This document shows positions 25,528-33,561 of a DNA stretch of 64,000 bases, piece after piece. The notes under the pieces are model-generated. The model saw only the letters and a program-made list of their open reading frames with translations. It was not told where the DNA came from and did not search any database. The stretch comes from Sphaerisporangium perillae. Lineage in GTDB: Bacteria > Actinomycetota > Actinomycetes > Streptosporangiales > Streptosporangiaceae. Where the stretch lies: contig NZ_JALLPO010000006.1 of NCBI RefSeq assembly GCF_023276435.1, positions 62,001 to 126,000 on the forward strand. Direction: 5' to 3'. The position numbers and the translations under genes are program-made. Positions within the stretch are counted from its first letter, which is position 1. The number at the start of each line of letters is the position of its first letter.

Positions 25528-27318
25528 ATGGGCTCCATCGTGCTCGTCGTGCGCCTGGTGCTGGCCGACGTGCGCCGGCACAAGGTTCAGGCCGCGATGC
25601 TCCTGCTCGCGGTGACCGTGGCCACCGCCACGATGGCACTGGGCCTGTCCCTGCGCGGCGTGAGCGACGCGCTGTACGAGCAGACCCGCGCGGCCACCGC
25701 CGGGCCGGACGTGGTGGCACTGTCCGGCGACACGGGCCCCGCCGTGACCTCGGCCCTGGCCTCGCTGGCGAACGAGCCCGAAGTCATCGCCCACCATGGC
25801 CCCTATCGCATCGTCTACGCCGACCTCACCACGCGCGATTCCACCTCGTCCCCGGTGGTGGTGCAAGGTTTCGGCGAGACGCCCGGCGCGGTCAACCGGC
25901 CGCTGCTGACCTCGGGCCAGTGGGTACGCTCCGGCGGCACGGTCCTCGAACGCGGCTTCGCCACAGCGCTGGGCGTCGGCGTCGGCGACCGCGTCACCAT
26001 CGCCGGCCGGTCGTACCCCGTCGTCGGGATCGCCGTGACCGCGGCCACCTCCATCTACCCCTGGGCGGCGCAGATCGGGCCGGGCGGTGGTCCCGGCGAC
26101 TACAGCGGCCTGGCCTGGATGACCCGATCAGATGCCCGGGCCCTGGCGTCGTCCCAAGATCTCCCGGTGGCCTTGGCCCTGGACGTCAAGCTGCGTGACC
26201 CCGCCACGGCGCAGGCCTTCCTGGACGCCCACCGCGTCTCCACCCTCAGGGTGAACTTCCATACCTGGCAGTTCACGGCCGAGCAGGACATGGTCATCCT
26301 CAGGGACACCCAGCCGATCCTGGTCGTCGGTAGCTGGCTGCTCAGCTTCCTGGCCATCACCGGAGTGGCGGCGCTGGCCGCGGGACGCGCCGTCGAGCAG
26401 ACGCGCCGGGCCGGGCTGCTCAAGGCCGTCGGCGCCACCCCGGGTCTGATCGCCACCGTCCTGCTCACCGAGTACCTGGCGCTGGCGCTGGTCGGCGACG
26501 CGCTGGGGCTGGTGATCGCCCGCCTGACCGTGCCCGCCATCGCCAGCCCCACAGCCAGCCGGATCGGCGACGCGGTCGGGCTGACCGGCGCCACCGTTGC
26601 CGCGGCGACCGTCCTCGCCGTGGCGGTGGCGGTGCTGTCCACGCTGCGTCCCACGCTGCGGGCCATGCGTACGGCGACCGTCACGGCGCTGACCGCCACC
26701 GCGCACCAGCCCCGTCACCGACCCTGGCTCACCGCGCTGTCCGCGCTGCTGCCCACGCCGCTGCTGCTCGGGCTGCGGCTGACCGCCCGCCGGCCGGGCC
26801 GCGCCGTGCTGCAGGCGTGCTCCACCGCCACCACGGTGATCGCGATCGTCGCCCTGCTGACCCTCTACGCCCAGCCGGAGAGGGGCTACGGCCTGGATGG
26901 CTCCTCCGCCCTGCCCAACCTGCGCGGCGAGCACGACCGCCGGCTGATGCTCGCCGTCACCATCCTGCTGATCTCACTCGCCGTCGTGAACACCATCACG
27001 CTCACCTGGACCACTGCCATGGAGGCCCGGGCGAACACGGCCATCGCACGTACGCTCGGCGCCACCCCCGGACAGATCGCCGCGGGGCTGTCCACCGCCC
27101 AGCTACTGCCCAGCCTGCCCGGCGCCATCATCGGCGTCCCTCTGGGCATCGGCCTGCTCTCGCTCTTCGCCGCCAGGAATGCGACGGAACCCCCCTCGTC
27201 CTGGATGCTCGGCGCCGCACTCGCGACTCTCCTGGCGACGGCGGCACTCACCGCCCTGCCCGCACGCCTGGCGGCCCGCCGGCCCGTGGCGCAGACCCTC
27301 AGCGCCGAAACAGCGTGA
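25528..27318 (+). CDS. FtsX-like ABC permease
   Basis: A 596-residue permease. One helix lies near residues 20-40. A large extracytoplasmic MacB-PCD-like region (about 45-255) carries DRVTIAGRSYPVVGI. Then come two FtsX blocks: VGSWLLSFLAITGVAALAAG with VGATPGLIATVLLTEYLALA, and the second with LISLAVVNTITLTWTTAMEA and LGATPGQIAAG. The duplicated ATPGxIA coupling helices face the ATPase. Nothing names the substrate. Confidence 0.88.
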   Translation: MGSIVLVVRLVLADVRRHKVQAAMLLLAVTVATATMALGLSLRGVSDALYEQTRAATAGPDVVALSGDTGPAVTSALASLANEPEVIAHHGPYRIVYADLTTRDSTSSPVVVQGFGETPGAVNRPLLTSGQWVRSGGTVLERGFATALGVGVGDRVTIAGRSYPVVGIAVTAATSIYPWAAQIGPGGGPGDYSGLAWMTRSDARALASSQDLPVALALDVKLRDPATAQAFLDAHRVSTLRVNFHTWQFTAEQDMVILRDTQPILVVGSWLLSFLAITGVAALAAGRAVEQTRRAGLLKAVGATPGLIATVLLTEYLALALVGDALGLVIARLTVPAIASPTASRIGDAVGLTGATVAAATVLAVAVAVLSTLRPTLRAMRTATVTALTATAHQPRHRPWLTALSALLPTPLLLGLRLTARRPGRAVLQACSTATTVIAIVALLTLYAQPERGYGLDGSSALPNLRGEHDRRLMLAVTILLISLAVVNTITLTWTTAMEARANTAIARTLGATPGQIAAGLSTAQLLPSLPGAIIGVPLGIGLLSLFAARNATEPPSSWMLGAALATLLATAALTALPARLAARRPVAQTLSAETA

Positions 27319-27447
27319 CCGGCCCCGCTCAGCAGGCGCCGGCAGCAGCGGCGCTCAGCGGACCGAGGCCCGCACAACCCCGCAGAGACCTCATCCGCCT
27401 CACCAGCGTTCGCCGACGGGCGCCCGGCCCACCGGTGTCTAGATGAA

Positions 27448-27460
27448 TCGATTTGATCGA
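27448..27460. promoter_or_regulatory. Short palindrome before the 27.5-kb membrane protein
   Basis: TCGAT-TTG-ATCGA is a perfect 5-bp inverted repeat just upstream of the GGAAAGGAA ribosome-binding site. It could be an operator of the TetR gene whose remains lie at 28.6 kb. The rest of 27319-27447 shows nothing. Confidence 0.3.
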
Positions 27461-27477
27461 CGGAAAGGAATCACGAA

Positions 27478-28608
27478 GTGGCATCTGACGCCGCCAGCAC
27501 TCGGCGCTTCATGGCGGACACCGGGGAGCCCCGCGGATGGGTGTCCCCCAGGACAGACCTGGTGACGGCGCTGCTCGGAATCTGGTTCGGGGTCGGACTG
27601 ATGATCGACGCCTGGGCGCACAGCAACCTGACGGAGCTGGAGACGTTCTTCACCCCGTGGCACGCGGTGTTCTACTCCGGGTTCGCCGTGGTCTCCGGCT
27701 GGATCATCTGGCAGGTGTGGCGCAACGTGCGCGCCGGCCGGCAGGGGCCGGCGGCCGTCCCCACCGGTTACCTCGCCGGGCTGGTGGCGATTCCCGCGTT
27801 CGCCGCCTTCGGACTCGCCGACATGATGTGGCACACCGTCCTCGGCATCGAGACGACCATCGACATCTTCTTCAGCCCGTCACACCTCGGTCTCGTCGTG
27901 ACGATGATGCTCATCATCACCACCCCGCTGCGCTCAGCCTGGAGCTCCCCCGATGTCGGCGCCCGGCCCTCGCTCTGCCGCCTGCTGCCCGCGCTGCTCG
28001 GGCTCGCGTTCGCCACCACGCTGGTGTCGCTGTTCCTGTCGTACGGCGACGCCTTGCAGTACCGGCCGCAGGCAATCGTCCAGGCGTTGTCCATGGCGCA
28101 GGACTCGGGCGCCGCGCCACGGGGCGCCGGCCCCAGACCTGTCGCCCTGGGCGCCGATCGGGTGGCCGTCGCGATGGTCGTCACCAACGTCGTCATGCTC
28201 AGCCCGGTGCTGCTCCTGATGCGCCGCTGGCTGCTGCCGTTCGGCTCGGTGACCGTCATGTACACGATCATGGCGCTCATGCCGGGCGCCCAGACGGCGT
28301 TCCGCAACCTGCCGATCCTGCTGTCGTTCGTGGCCGCCGGGGTCGTGAGCGACCTGCTGATCCGCCGGCTCCGGCCGTCGGGTGAGCGGCGCGCCGCCTA
28401 CTGGGCCTTCGCCGGGCTGTCTGCCTTCGTCACCTGGTCGCTGTACATCGGGATCGCCTCGGCCACCGGCGGCGGCCTGCCCGCAGTGCCCGAGCTGTGG
28501 ACCGGCGCACCGGTCGTCGCCGCACTGATCGGCCTGGCGCTCGGGGCGCTGTTCCTGCCCAACGCAGCCGCTGCCGAGCCGGTCGCGCCCGGCGCCGGGC
28601 GGGCATGA
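27478..28608 (+). CDS. Polytopic membrane protein, function unknown
   Basis: A 376-residue protein with about ten hydrophobic helices. Acidic and histidine residues lie at the membrane edges: GVGLMIDAWAHSN, TPWHAVFYSGF and MMWHTVLGIETTID. This pattern is seen in actinobacterial membrane proteins that often accompany copper or Sco-like genes, but no such gene is visible here, so no function is claimed. The GTG start follows GGAAAGGAA at a good distance. A broken TetR gene lies directly behind it. Confidence 0.65.
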   Translation: MASDAASTRRFMADTGEPRGWVSPRTDLVTALLGIWFGVGLMIDAWAHSNLTELETFFTPWHAVFYSGFAVVSGWIIWQVWRNVRAGRQGPAAVPTGYLAGLVAIPAFAAFGLADMMWHTVLGIETTIDIFFSPSHLGLVVTMMLIITTPLRSAWSSPDVGARPSLCRLLPALLGLAFATTLVSLFLSYGDALQYRPQAIVQALSMAQDSGAAPRGAGPRPVALGADRVAVAMVVTNVVMLSPVLLLMRRWLLPFGSVTVMYTIMALMPGAQTAFRNLPILLSFVAAGVVSDLLIRRLRPSGERRAAYWAFAGLSAFVTWSLYIGIASATGGGLPAVPELWTGAPVVAALIGLALGALFLPNAAAAEPVAPGAGRA

Positions 28609-28609
28609 T

Positions 28610-28740
28610 CCGAGTCCTGTCGCCGCGCTGGAGCGCGCCCGCCGCGGCGGCCAGCGGGCCGCCGACGCCGACCTTGACACCGTGATCGACATGGTCGTGG
28701 GCGCGGCCATGTGCGCCGCACACAGTAGAGCTCATCAGTT
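28610..28740 (+). pseudogene. TetR-family regulator relic (C-terminal end)
   Basis: A frame reading VAALERARRGGQRAADADL and then DTVIDMVVGAAMCAAHSRAH has the pattern of the TetR ligand-domain C-terminus (ADLDxxxDxxVGA). No helix-turn-helix or start precedes it, and the frame runs on into unrelated sequence. It directly follows the membrane-protein gene. Confidence 0.45.
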
Positions 28741-28787
28741 CCGTTCTGGTTCCGTCCGAGGCTACAAAACGCCGGAAGTAGACCAGA

Positions 28788-28943
28788 AGCCTGGGCGTAC
28801 ATCGATGGGTGGTCGAACAGACCATCGCCCTGCTGCACTGGTTCCGCCGATTACGCATCCGCTGGGAGATCCGCGACGACATCCACGAGGCCTTCATGAC
28901 CCTGGCCTCAGCCATCATCTGCTGGCGCCGCCTCAACCACTGA
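28788..28943 (+). pseudogene. IS5-family transposase relic (C-terminal end)
   Basis: A 46-codon frame ending TGA at 28941-28943 reads RWVVEQTIALLHWFRRLR, then IRWEIRDDIHEAFMTLA, then AIICWRRL. This is the C-terminus of DDE transposases of the IS5 group, including the catalytic Glu in the RWVVE motif. The rest of the gene and both terminal repeats are missing. A stop lies 9 bases before the relic. Confidence 0.8.
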
Positions 28944-29026
28944 TCCCTTTCTCTTAGGACTTCTTAGTCGTGAGGACCGGACCGGGATCGATATTCGGTG
29001 GTCTGCCCGCCCCCTGAGGACGCAAG

Positions 29027-29608
29027 ATGAGGCGCATGACTCTGGTCACCCCCATACTGCACGCCGCTCGCCTGCGACTGCGCCCCTTTACCGACGCCGA
29101 CGCGGGCGCCCTCTTCGCGCTGCACAGCAGCACCTACGTGATGCGCTACTGGGACTCCCCGCCGTGGACCGAACGGGCCCGCGCCGAGCGCTTCATCATG
29201 ATGTGCCGGAAGATGGCGGACGAAGGCACCGGGGCACGGGTGGCCATCGACCGTGTTTTTGACGGGGCCTTCGTCGGCTGGTGCAGTCTGACCGGATGGA
29301 ACCCGGACTACCGCAGCGCGTCACTGGGCTACTGCCTCGATGAGGCGATGTGGGGCCACGGCTTCGCGACGGAGGCCGCGCACGCGTTGCTGCGGTGGGC
29401 ATTCGACACACTGGACCTGAATCGTGTTCAGGCCGAGACCGATACGCGCAACGTGGCATCTGCCCGGGTTCTGGAGAAGATCGGATTCATACGTGAAGGG
29501 ACGTTGCGGGAAGACTGCATCGTAAACGGCGAGGTGTCCGACTCGTGGGTGTTCGGGTTGATTAGGCGAGAGTGGCCGCCGTCGGCCGTGCCGATTCCAG
29601 CCTGCTAA
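29027..29608 (+). CDS. GNAT N-acetyltransferase (RimJ/RimL type)
   Basis: A 193-residue acetyl-CoA-dependent acyltransferase. LHAARLRLRPFTDADAGALF begins the fold, and SLGYCLDEAMWGHGFATEAA is the acetyl-CoA-binding motif A. NVASARVLEKIGFIREGTLR is the motif-B end typical of enzymes that acetylate ribosomal-protein N-termini or small amines. GAGG before the ATG at 29027 supports that start; an ATG three codons later is possible. The substrate is unknown. Confidence 0.88.
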   Translation: MRRMTLVTPILHAARLRLRPFTDADAGALFALHSSTYVMRYWDSPPWTERARAERFIMMCRKMADEGTGARVAIDRVFDGAFVGWCSLTGWNPDYRSASLGYCLDEAMWGHGFATEAAHALLRWAFDTLDLNRVQAETDTRNVASARVLEKIGFIREGTLREDCIVNGEVSDSWVFGLIRREWPPSAVPIPAC

Positions 29609-29655
29609 GAGCTCCGAACCACCTCATTGTGTTAGGAACTCTTAGGCGCGGATCC

Positions 29656-30459
29656 TCATTGTCCGGTGTCGGCCGGTGTCCGTACGGGGAGGAGGCGCGG
29701 GCGTTTGGCCGTGCGGCCGTCTCCGGATGAGCGGCCGCGCAGGCGTCTGCCCAGCCATGGGCCGATGAAGTCGGCGACCCAGCGCAGCTCACCGGGGACG
29801 GCGTGCCATCCGGCGGGCGAGGAGGTTTCCAGAGGCAGGGGGTGTGTCCAGGAGTCGTCGCTGCCGGGCAGGGCGAGGGCGTCGGCGACCGCGGCGGCGA
29901 TCCGCTGGTGACCGAGCGGGCTGGCATGGAGCCGGTCCGGGCTCCACAGGCGGGGATCGGTGACCACCGGATGGTGGCTCGTCTCGGCGACGGTGACCCC
30001 GTGGCGCCGGGCCGCGTGGCGGATGCGGTCGTTGACGGCGGTGATGCGGGAGCCGAGCGGGCGGGCGATGGGGATGATCCGCGTCAGGTCGGGGAAGGTG
30101 AGCGTGGCGACGCGGGCGCCCTGGGCGGTGAGCGCGGCGAACATCGCCTCCAGGTGGCCGGCGACCTCGTCGGCGTCGAACCGCGGCCGCAGCAGGTCGT
30201 TGACCCCGGCGACCACGGTGGCCAGGTCGGGGCGCAGGGCGAGGGCGGGGCCGAGCTGCTCGGCGTGGACCTGCGCTGCCAGGCGGCCTCGTACGGCCAG
30301 GTTGGCGTATCGCAGATCAGGGCTGTGCCGTGCGAGGTGTTCGGCGAACCGGTCGGCCCAGCCTCGCAGGCCGACGGTGTCGTCGCCGTCACCGAGGCCC
30401 TCGGTCTGGCTGTCGCCCAGGGCGACATAGCGCAGGTAGCGCGGGTCAATGCCGGACAT
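29656..30459 (-). CDS. SGNH/GDSL hydrolase
   Basis: A 267-residue esterase-type hydrolase of the SGNH fold. Block I is VALGDSQTEGLG with the Ser nucleophile, the oxyanion Gly is in VRGRLA, block III is VVAGVNDLLRP, and block V is WSPDRLHASPLGH with the catalytic Asp and His. No signal peptide is seen, so it acts inside the cell. It starts within the last bases of the upstream PadR gene (overlap 30446-30459), so the two are one operon. Confidence 0.88.
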   Translation of the reverse strand: MSGIDPRYLRYVALGDSQTEGLGDGDDTVGLRGWADRFAEHLARHSPDLRYANLAVRGRLAAQVHAEQLGPALALRPDLATVVAGVNDLLRPRFDADEVAGHLEAMFAALTAQGARVATLTFPDLTRIIPIARPLGSRITAVNDRIRHAARRHGVTVAETSHHPVVTDPRLWSPDRLHASPLGHQRIAAAVADALALPGSDDSWTHPLPLETSSPAGWHAVPGELRWVADFIGPWLGRRLRGRSSGDGRTAKRPRLLPVRTPADTGQ

Positions 30460-31015
30460 GGGCGCCTTGCCTCTCCCGCAGGACGGTGGCCGTGCGTTCG
30501 CACCAGTCGCGGTTGCCTTGCTCGAAGGCGAGGCCCCGCAGGCATGTCAGGTAGGGGCCGATGCGCTCGCCGTGGCGCAGGAACTCCTCTTCGGTGTGGT
30601 CGCCTCGCATGGTGTGCAGCAGCCCGCCGAACAGGTCGATCTTGGCCTGCGCGAAGGCGGAGCGCTCGGCCAGCTGCGCGATCAGCGTCTCGGTGTCGAC
30701 GTGGTCTGCGGCCTGGACCTTGACGACCAGGTCGTCGCGGATGAAGGAGGGCTTGGCCGCAGTGGCCGTGAAGCGCTCCAGCTCGGCCAGGCCGGCGTCG
30801 GTGACCCGGAACAGGCGCTTGTTCGGCCGGGTGTCCTGGACCACTTCCCGGCCGGTGACCAGCCCGTCCTGCTCCAGCCGGGTCAGCTCGGCGTACAGCT
30901 GCTGGGGCTGGGCGTGCCAGAAGTTCGCCACACCCAGGTCGAACACCTTGGCCAGCTGGTATCCGCTCAGCTCCTCGTCGAGCAGGGCCGCCAGCACGGC
31001 GTGCCGCAACGCCAT
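30446..31015 (-). CDS. PadR family transcriptional regulator (second)
   Basis: A 189-residue PadR/Vir-type protein. LRHAVLAALLDEELSGYQLA begins the winged helix, HAQPQQLYAELTRLEQDGLV is the recognition region, and RLFRVTDAGLAELERF is the wing. The C-terminal helical domain ends DWCERTATVLRERQ. The ATG at 31015 is chosen by homology over the much longer open frame. An 18-bp inverted repeat lies in the gap to the divergent SnoaL-like gene and is its probable operator. Confidence 0.86.
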   Translation of the reverse strand: MALRHAVLAALLDEELSGYQLAKVFDLGVANFWHAQPQQLYAELTRLEQDGLVTGREVVQDTRPNKRLFRVTDAGLAELERFTATAAKPSFIRDDLVVKVQAADHVDTETLIAQLAERSAFAQAKIDLFGGLLHTMRGDHTEEEFLRHGERIGPYLTCLRGLAFEQGNRDWCERTATVLRERQGAHVRH

Positions 31016-31055
31016 CGGTTCGCCTCCGTCCCTGTCCACGAACACCCTCCCATGA

Positions 31056-31073
31056 TAGTCATGAATCTGACTA
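31056..31073. promoter_or_regulatory. Inverted repeat between padR and SnoaL-like genes
   Basis: TAGTCA (31056-31061) and TGACTA (31068-31073) form a perfect 6-bp inverted repeat around 6 bases. It lies in the 87-base divergent gap, 41 bases before the PadR start and 30 before the SnoaL-like start. PadR proteins often bind one such site to control both genes. Confidence 0.5.
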
Positions 31074-31102
31074 GCCACATTGATGAGTATCGAGGAGGAG
31101 TC

Positions 31103-31534
31103 GTGACCGCAGCAGACCGCTTCCGCGCCGCCGTCGGCAACCGGGACCTCGCCGCGCTGGACGACCTGTTCACCGAGGACATCCGCTTCTACAGCCCGGT
31201 GAAATTCCAGCCCTTCACGGGCAAGCCACTGGTGCTGGGCCTCTTCGGGGTCCTGCTGCGCACCTTCGAGGAGCTCCACTACATCGGCCACCACACCGGC
31301 ACGTCTCAGACGAGCGCCGACGGCACCGAGTCCCCGTCGGCGGTCCTGCTCTTCCGGGCCACCGTCAACGGCAAGCAGATCCACGGCATCGACCTGCTGC
31401 ACTTCGACGACGACGGCCGGATCAAGGAGTTCACGGTCATGGTCCGCCCGCGATCCGCCGTCCACACCCTGGGCGAGGCGGTCCTCGCCGGGCTGATCGC
31501 CGACGGCCTGGTCCCGACGCCGGCCGACCGGTGA
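31103..31534 (+). CDS. SnoaL / NTF2-like protein
   Basis: A 143-residue protein of the cystatin-like NTF2 fold. AADRFRAAVGNRDLAALDDL begins helix 1, FTEDIRFYSPV is the first strand pair, and KQIHGIDLLHFDDDGRIKEF is the characteristic C-terminal strand run. Members act as isomerases, cyclases or ligand-binding proteins. The GTG at 31103 follows GAGGAGGAG, a strong site that fixes the start. It is divergent from a PadR regulator that likely controls it. Confidence 0.8.
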   Translation: MTAADRFRAAVGNRDLAALDDLFTEDIRFYSPVKFQPFTGKPLVLGLFGVLLRTFEELHYIGHHTGTSQTSADGTESPSAVLLFRATVNGKQIHGIDLLHFDDDGRIKEFTVMVRPRSAVHTLGEAVLAGLIADGLVPTPADR

Positions 31535-31620
31535 CGAGGGCAGCCTGGCACGCACCGTCCGCTCACGCGGCGGATCACGGCCAAGGCCACCGCCCCCGGC
31601 GCGCCGCGTAGGACCTCATC

Positions 31621-31649
31621 GCCGGGCCGGCCGTGCGCGCCGGCCCGGC
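31621..31649. terminator. Strong GC hairpin, bidirectional terminator
   Basis: GCCGGGCCGGC (31621-31631) and GCCGGCCCGGC (31639-31649) form a perfect 11-bp stem with a 7-base loop, between the ends of the convergent SnoaL-like gene and the 56-residue small gene. Confidence 0.65.
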
Positions 31650-31704
31650 CCGGGGTCGTCCGCTCCGATTCCGTCGCGGTCGGCGCAGGCGACGGACATC
31701 CGAG

Positions 31705-31875
31705 CTAGCGGCGGCGGCGGAGCGGGTCGGGGCCGGGGCCCTGGCGGGGGTCGACGACGGGGCCGGGGTTGATGGGCTTGCCGACGACGCCGGAGGAGAC
31801 GGCCGAGGACAGCTTGGTCACCGCTCGCAGGAGCTCGTGCAACAGGGACCCGGCGCCCTTGGGGGTGCTCGACAT
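31705..31875 (-). CDS. Small protein, 56 residues, unknown
   Basis: The frame begins MSSTPKGAGSLLHELL at an ATG preceded by AAGGAGGAA, one of the best ribosome-binding sites in the window, so it is likely translated. Residues 8-30 form one amphipathic helix (LLHELLRAVTKLSSAVSSGV). A Pro/Gly/Asp-rich tail ends in four Arg. There is no membrane helix, Cys pair or known precursor motif. A palindrome lies about 60 bases upstream, which suggests a regulated promoter. Confidence 0.55.
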   Translation of the reverse strand: MSSTPKGAGSLLHELLRAVTKLSSAVSSGVVGKPINPGPVVDPRQGPGPDPLRRRR

Positions 31876-31933
31876 GGCAGGTTCCTCCTTGCCGGCGGAA
31901 GATCCGTCGGCGTCATATCGCGCAATGTGGTCA

Positions 31934-31945
31934 ATATCACGATAT
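31934..31945. promoter_or_regulatory. Palindrome upstream of the 56-residue gene
   Basis: ATATC-AC-GATAT is a perfect 5-bp inverted repeat. A second partial copy (GCGATATGA on the minus strand, about 31912-31920) lies nearer the gene. It stands out against GC-rich surroundings and looks like a regulator's operator. The rest of 31876-32101 shows no gene. Confidence 0.45.
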
Positions 31946-32161
31946 GTCGTGTCCGACCGCGTCGTCCACTCCAGTCCCCGCTCCGGCGGCGGACGCACCG
32001 GCTCCCCCGCAAGGGACCGGAGGTGGCGGGCTATACGCTCCTAATGCGCCCGTCCTGCCTGGCGAACCCTGTGCGCAGGAAGCCTTGACCGGGTTCTGGC
32101 GTTGAACTGGACAACGGGCACACGAACGCACGGCTGCCCGATCGAGCGAAAGGCAGAGCAA

Positions 32162-32344
32162 GTGTTTGGTCGCAAGCCCATCGAAGAGCGCCTGGCCGAG
32201 CGCCGGGCCCAGCTCCCCCCGCTCAAGGAGGGGGAGCACTTCGAGCACGGGCCGGCGAAGTTCGTCTTCATCTTTCTGATCGTCTTCGTCATCCTGGCCC
32301 ACCTGGTCGGCCTCGTCGTCCTCATGGCCCTCGACCTGCACTAG
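32162..32344 (+). CDS. Small single-span membrane protein
   Basis: A 60-residue protein with a charged N-terminus (FGRKPIEERLAERRAQLPPL) and one long C-terminal helix from about residue 34 (KFVFIFLIVFVILAHLVG), ending DLH. The GTG at 32162 is chosen as the start; an in-frame ATG at 32102 would add 20 residues. It is convergent with the deacetylase gene, whose end lies 6 bases away. Function is unknown. Confidence 0.55.
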   Translation: MFGRKPIEERLAERRAQLPPLKEGEHFEHGPAKFVFIFLIVFVILAHLVGLVVLMALDLH

Positions 32345-32350
32345 GTCCCG

Positions 32351-33403
32351 TCAGTACGGGAGTGTGTACTTGGTGAAGCGCTGGGCGACGTACGGGGCCT
32401 TGAATTTGGGGAAGGCGACGGTCTTGATGTCGCCGTCTGAGGTGTAGCGGTCGTCGGGGTGGGCGCTGAGCCAGTCGAGCCAGGCCGCCGAGCAGAAGCG
32501 GGCGCAGTCGCCGACCTTGTCCATGGCGCGGATGCGCGGGATGCCGAGCGGGTCGAAGTCCTTGCTGAAGGGCGAGGCTCCGGGGGTATAGCCGGCCAGG
32601 AAGACCCCGGTGTAGTTGTACTTCACGTCTCCGGCGCCGCCGCGGATCGCCCAGTCCTTGGTGCTCGGCTGGTTGCCGTACGGCAGCGCGAGCGTGGACG
32701 GCGCGTCCTTGATCAGCGAGGTGATCAGCTTGTGGCCCGCCACGATCTGGTCGGTGACCTGCTCCTTGGACTTCCCGCGCAGGTTGAGATGGTCGCGCGT
32801 GTGGTTGCCGATGTCGAAGCCGTTGTCCCGCAGCCAGCCGAGCGTCTGCGCCTGCGCCTCGGGCCCGAACGTGCCGAACATGTCCTTGATGACGTAGAAG
32901 GTGGCGACCGGCCGGAACCCGGGGTGCTTGCGGGAGACCTCCTGCAGGATGCCGACGGCGGTGTCCGGCTTGGGGTGGCCGGTGCCGTCCAGGGTGAGCT
33001 GCGAGGGCGAGGAGTCGTCGAACGTGAGCACGACCGGGTGGGTCCCGGCGGGAATGGCGATCTTGCCGGTGGTGTACTCCTTGGCGGTGATCGGCACGTA
33101 GCCGTCCTTGGCCAGGCGCTCCAGCTCGGTGCGGAACTGCTCCGGAGTGCGGTCATCGGTGCCGGCCGGCTTGAGCACGACGCGGTGATACATGATCACC
33201 GGTATCTGGCCCAGCTCGTTGGCCTTCGCCTTGGCCGCCTTCGCCATCGCGGCCTTGCGCGCCTCCTCCGCGGAGCCGGCCCCGGCCGGCTTGTGAGACG
33301 CGGCCTGCTGCGCCACGACCTTGGGCTCCCCCTGGCCGCACGCGGCCAGCGCCATGACGCCGAGTGACAGCACCCCGATATGACCTGCCCGGAACCGCCC
33401 CAT
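32351..33403 (-). CDS. Polysaccharide deacetylase (CE4) lipoprotein
   Basis: A 350-residue lipoprotein. A type II signal ends in the lipobox LAAC with Cys22. A helical Ala/Lys-rich stalk follows to about residue 62. The CE4/NodB domain has HRVVLKPAG, VVLTFDDSSPSQ (the catalytic base and metal Asp), ATFYVIKDMFG and GFDIGNHTRDHLNL, where the two metal His lie. Expected role: deacetylation of cell-wall or environmental N-acetyl glycans outside the membrane. Two palindromes lie upstream of its promoter. Confidence 0.87.
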   Translation of the reverse strand: MGRFRAGHIGVLSLGVMALAACGQGEPKVVAQQAASHKPAGAGSAEEARKAAMAKAAKAKANELGQIPVIMYHRVVLKPAGTDDRTPEQFRTELERLAKDGYVPITAKEYTTGKIAIPAGTHPVVLTFDDSSPSQLTLDGTGHPKPDTAVGILQEVSRKHPGFRPVATFYVIKDMFGTFGPEAQAQTLGWLRDNGFDIGNHTRDHLNLRGKSKEQVTDQIVAGHKLITSLIKDAPSTLALPYGNQPSTKDWAIRGGAGDVKYNYTGVFLAGYTPGASPFSKDFDPLGIPRIRAMDKVGDCARFCSAAWLDWLSAHPDDRYTSDGDIKTVAFPKFKAPYVAQRFTKYTLPY

Positions 33404-33430
33404 GGTCCCCCCAACCGACCCGAGGAATGA

Positions 33431-33518
33431 GATACGTCTCTCCTACCCCCGGACCTGGGGTTCCCACACGCAGTGGAGCGGAACGAATGCCCAGCGTTAC
33501 TTCTTCTCTCGCGAGAGA
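33431..33518. promoter_or_regulatory. Palindromes upstream of the deacetylase gene
   Basis: TCTCTCGCGAGAGA (33505-33518) is a perfect 14-bp palindrome. GAGA-TACG-TCTC near 33428-33439 is a second, and GATACGTCTC there is echoed by GAGACGACGTATC at 33515-33527. All lie in the 158-base gap before the deacetylase start (minus strand). They resemble operator repeats for one dimeric regulator, not identified. Confidence 0.4.
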
Positions 33519-33561
33519 CGACGTATCGCTGTATGTCACCACCGGGTGCGACGCGCAGGGC

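Noticed and set aside
28682-28957. 91-codon frame as a gene
   Set aside because: It mixes the TetR relic frame with a non-coding reading of the transposase relic.
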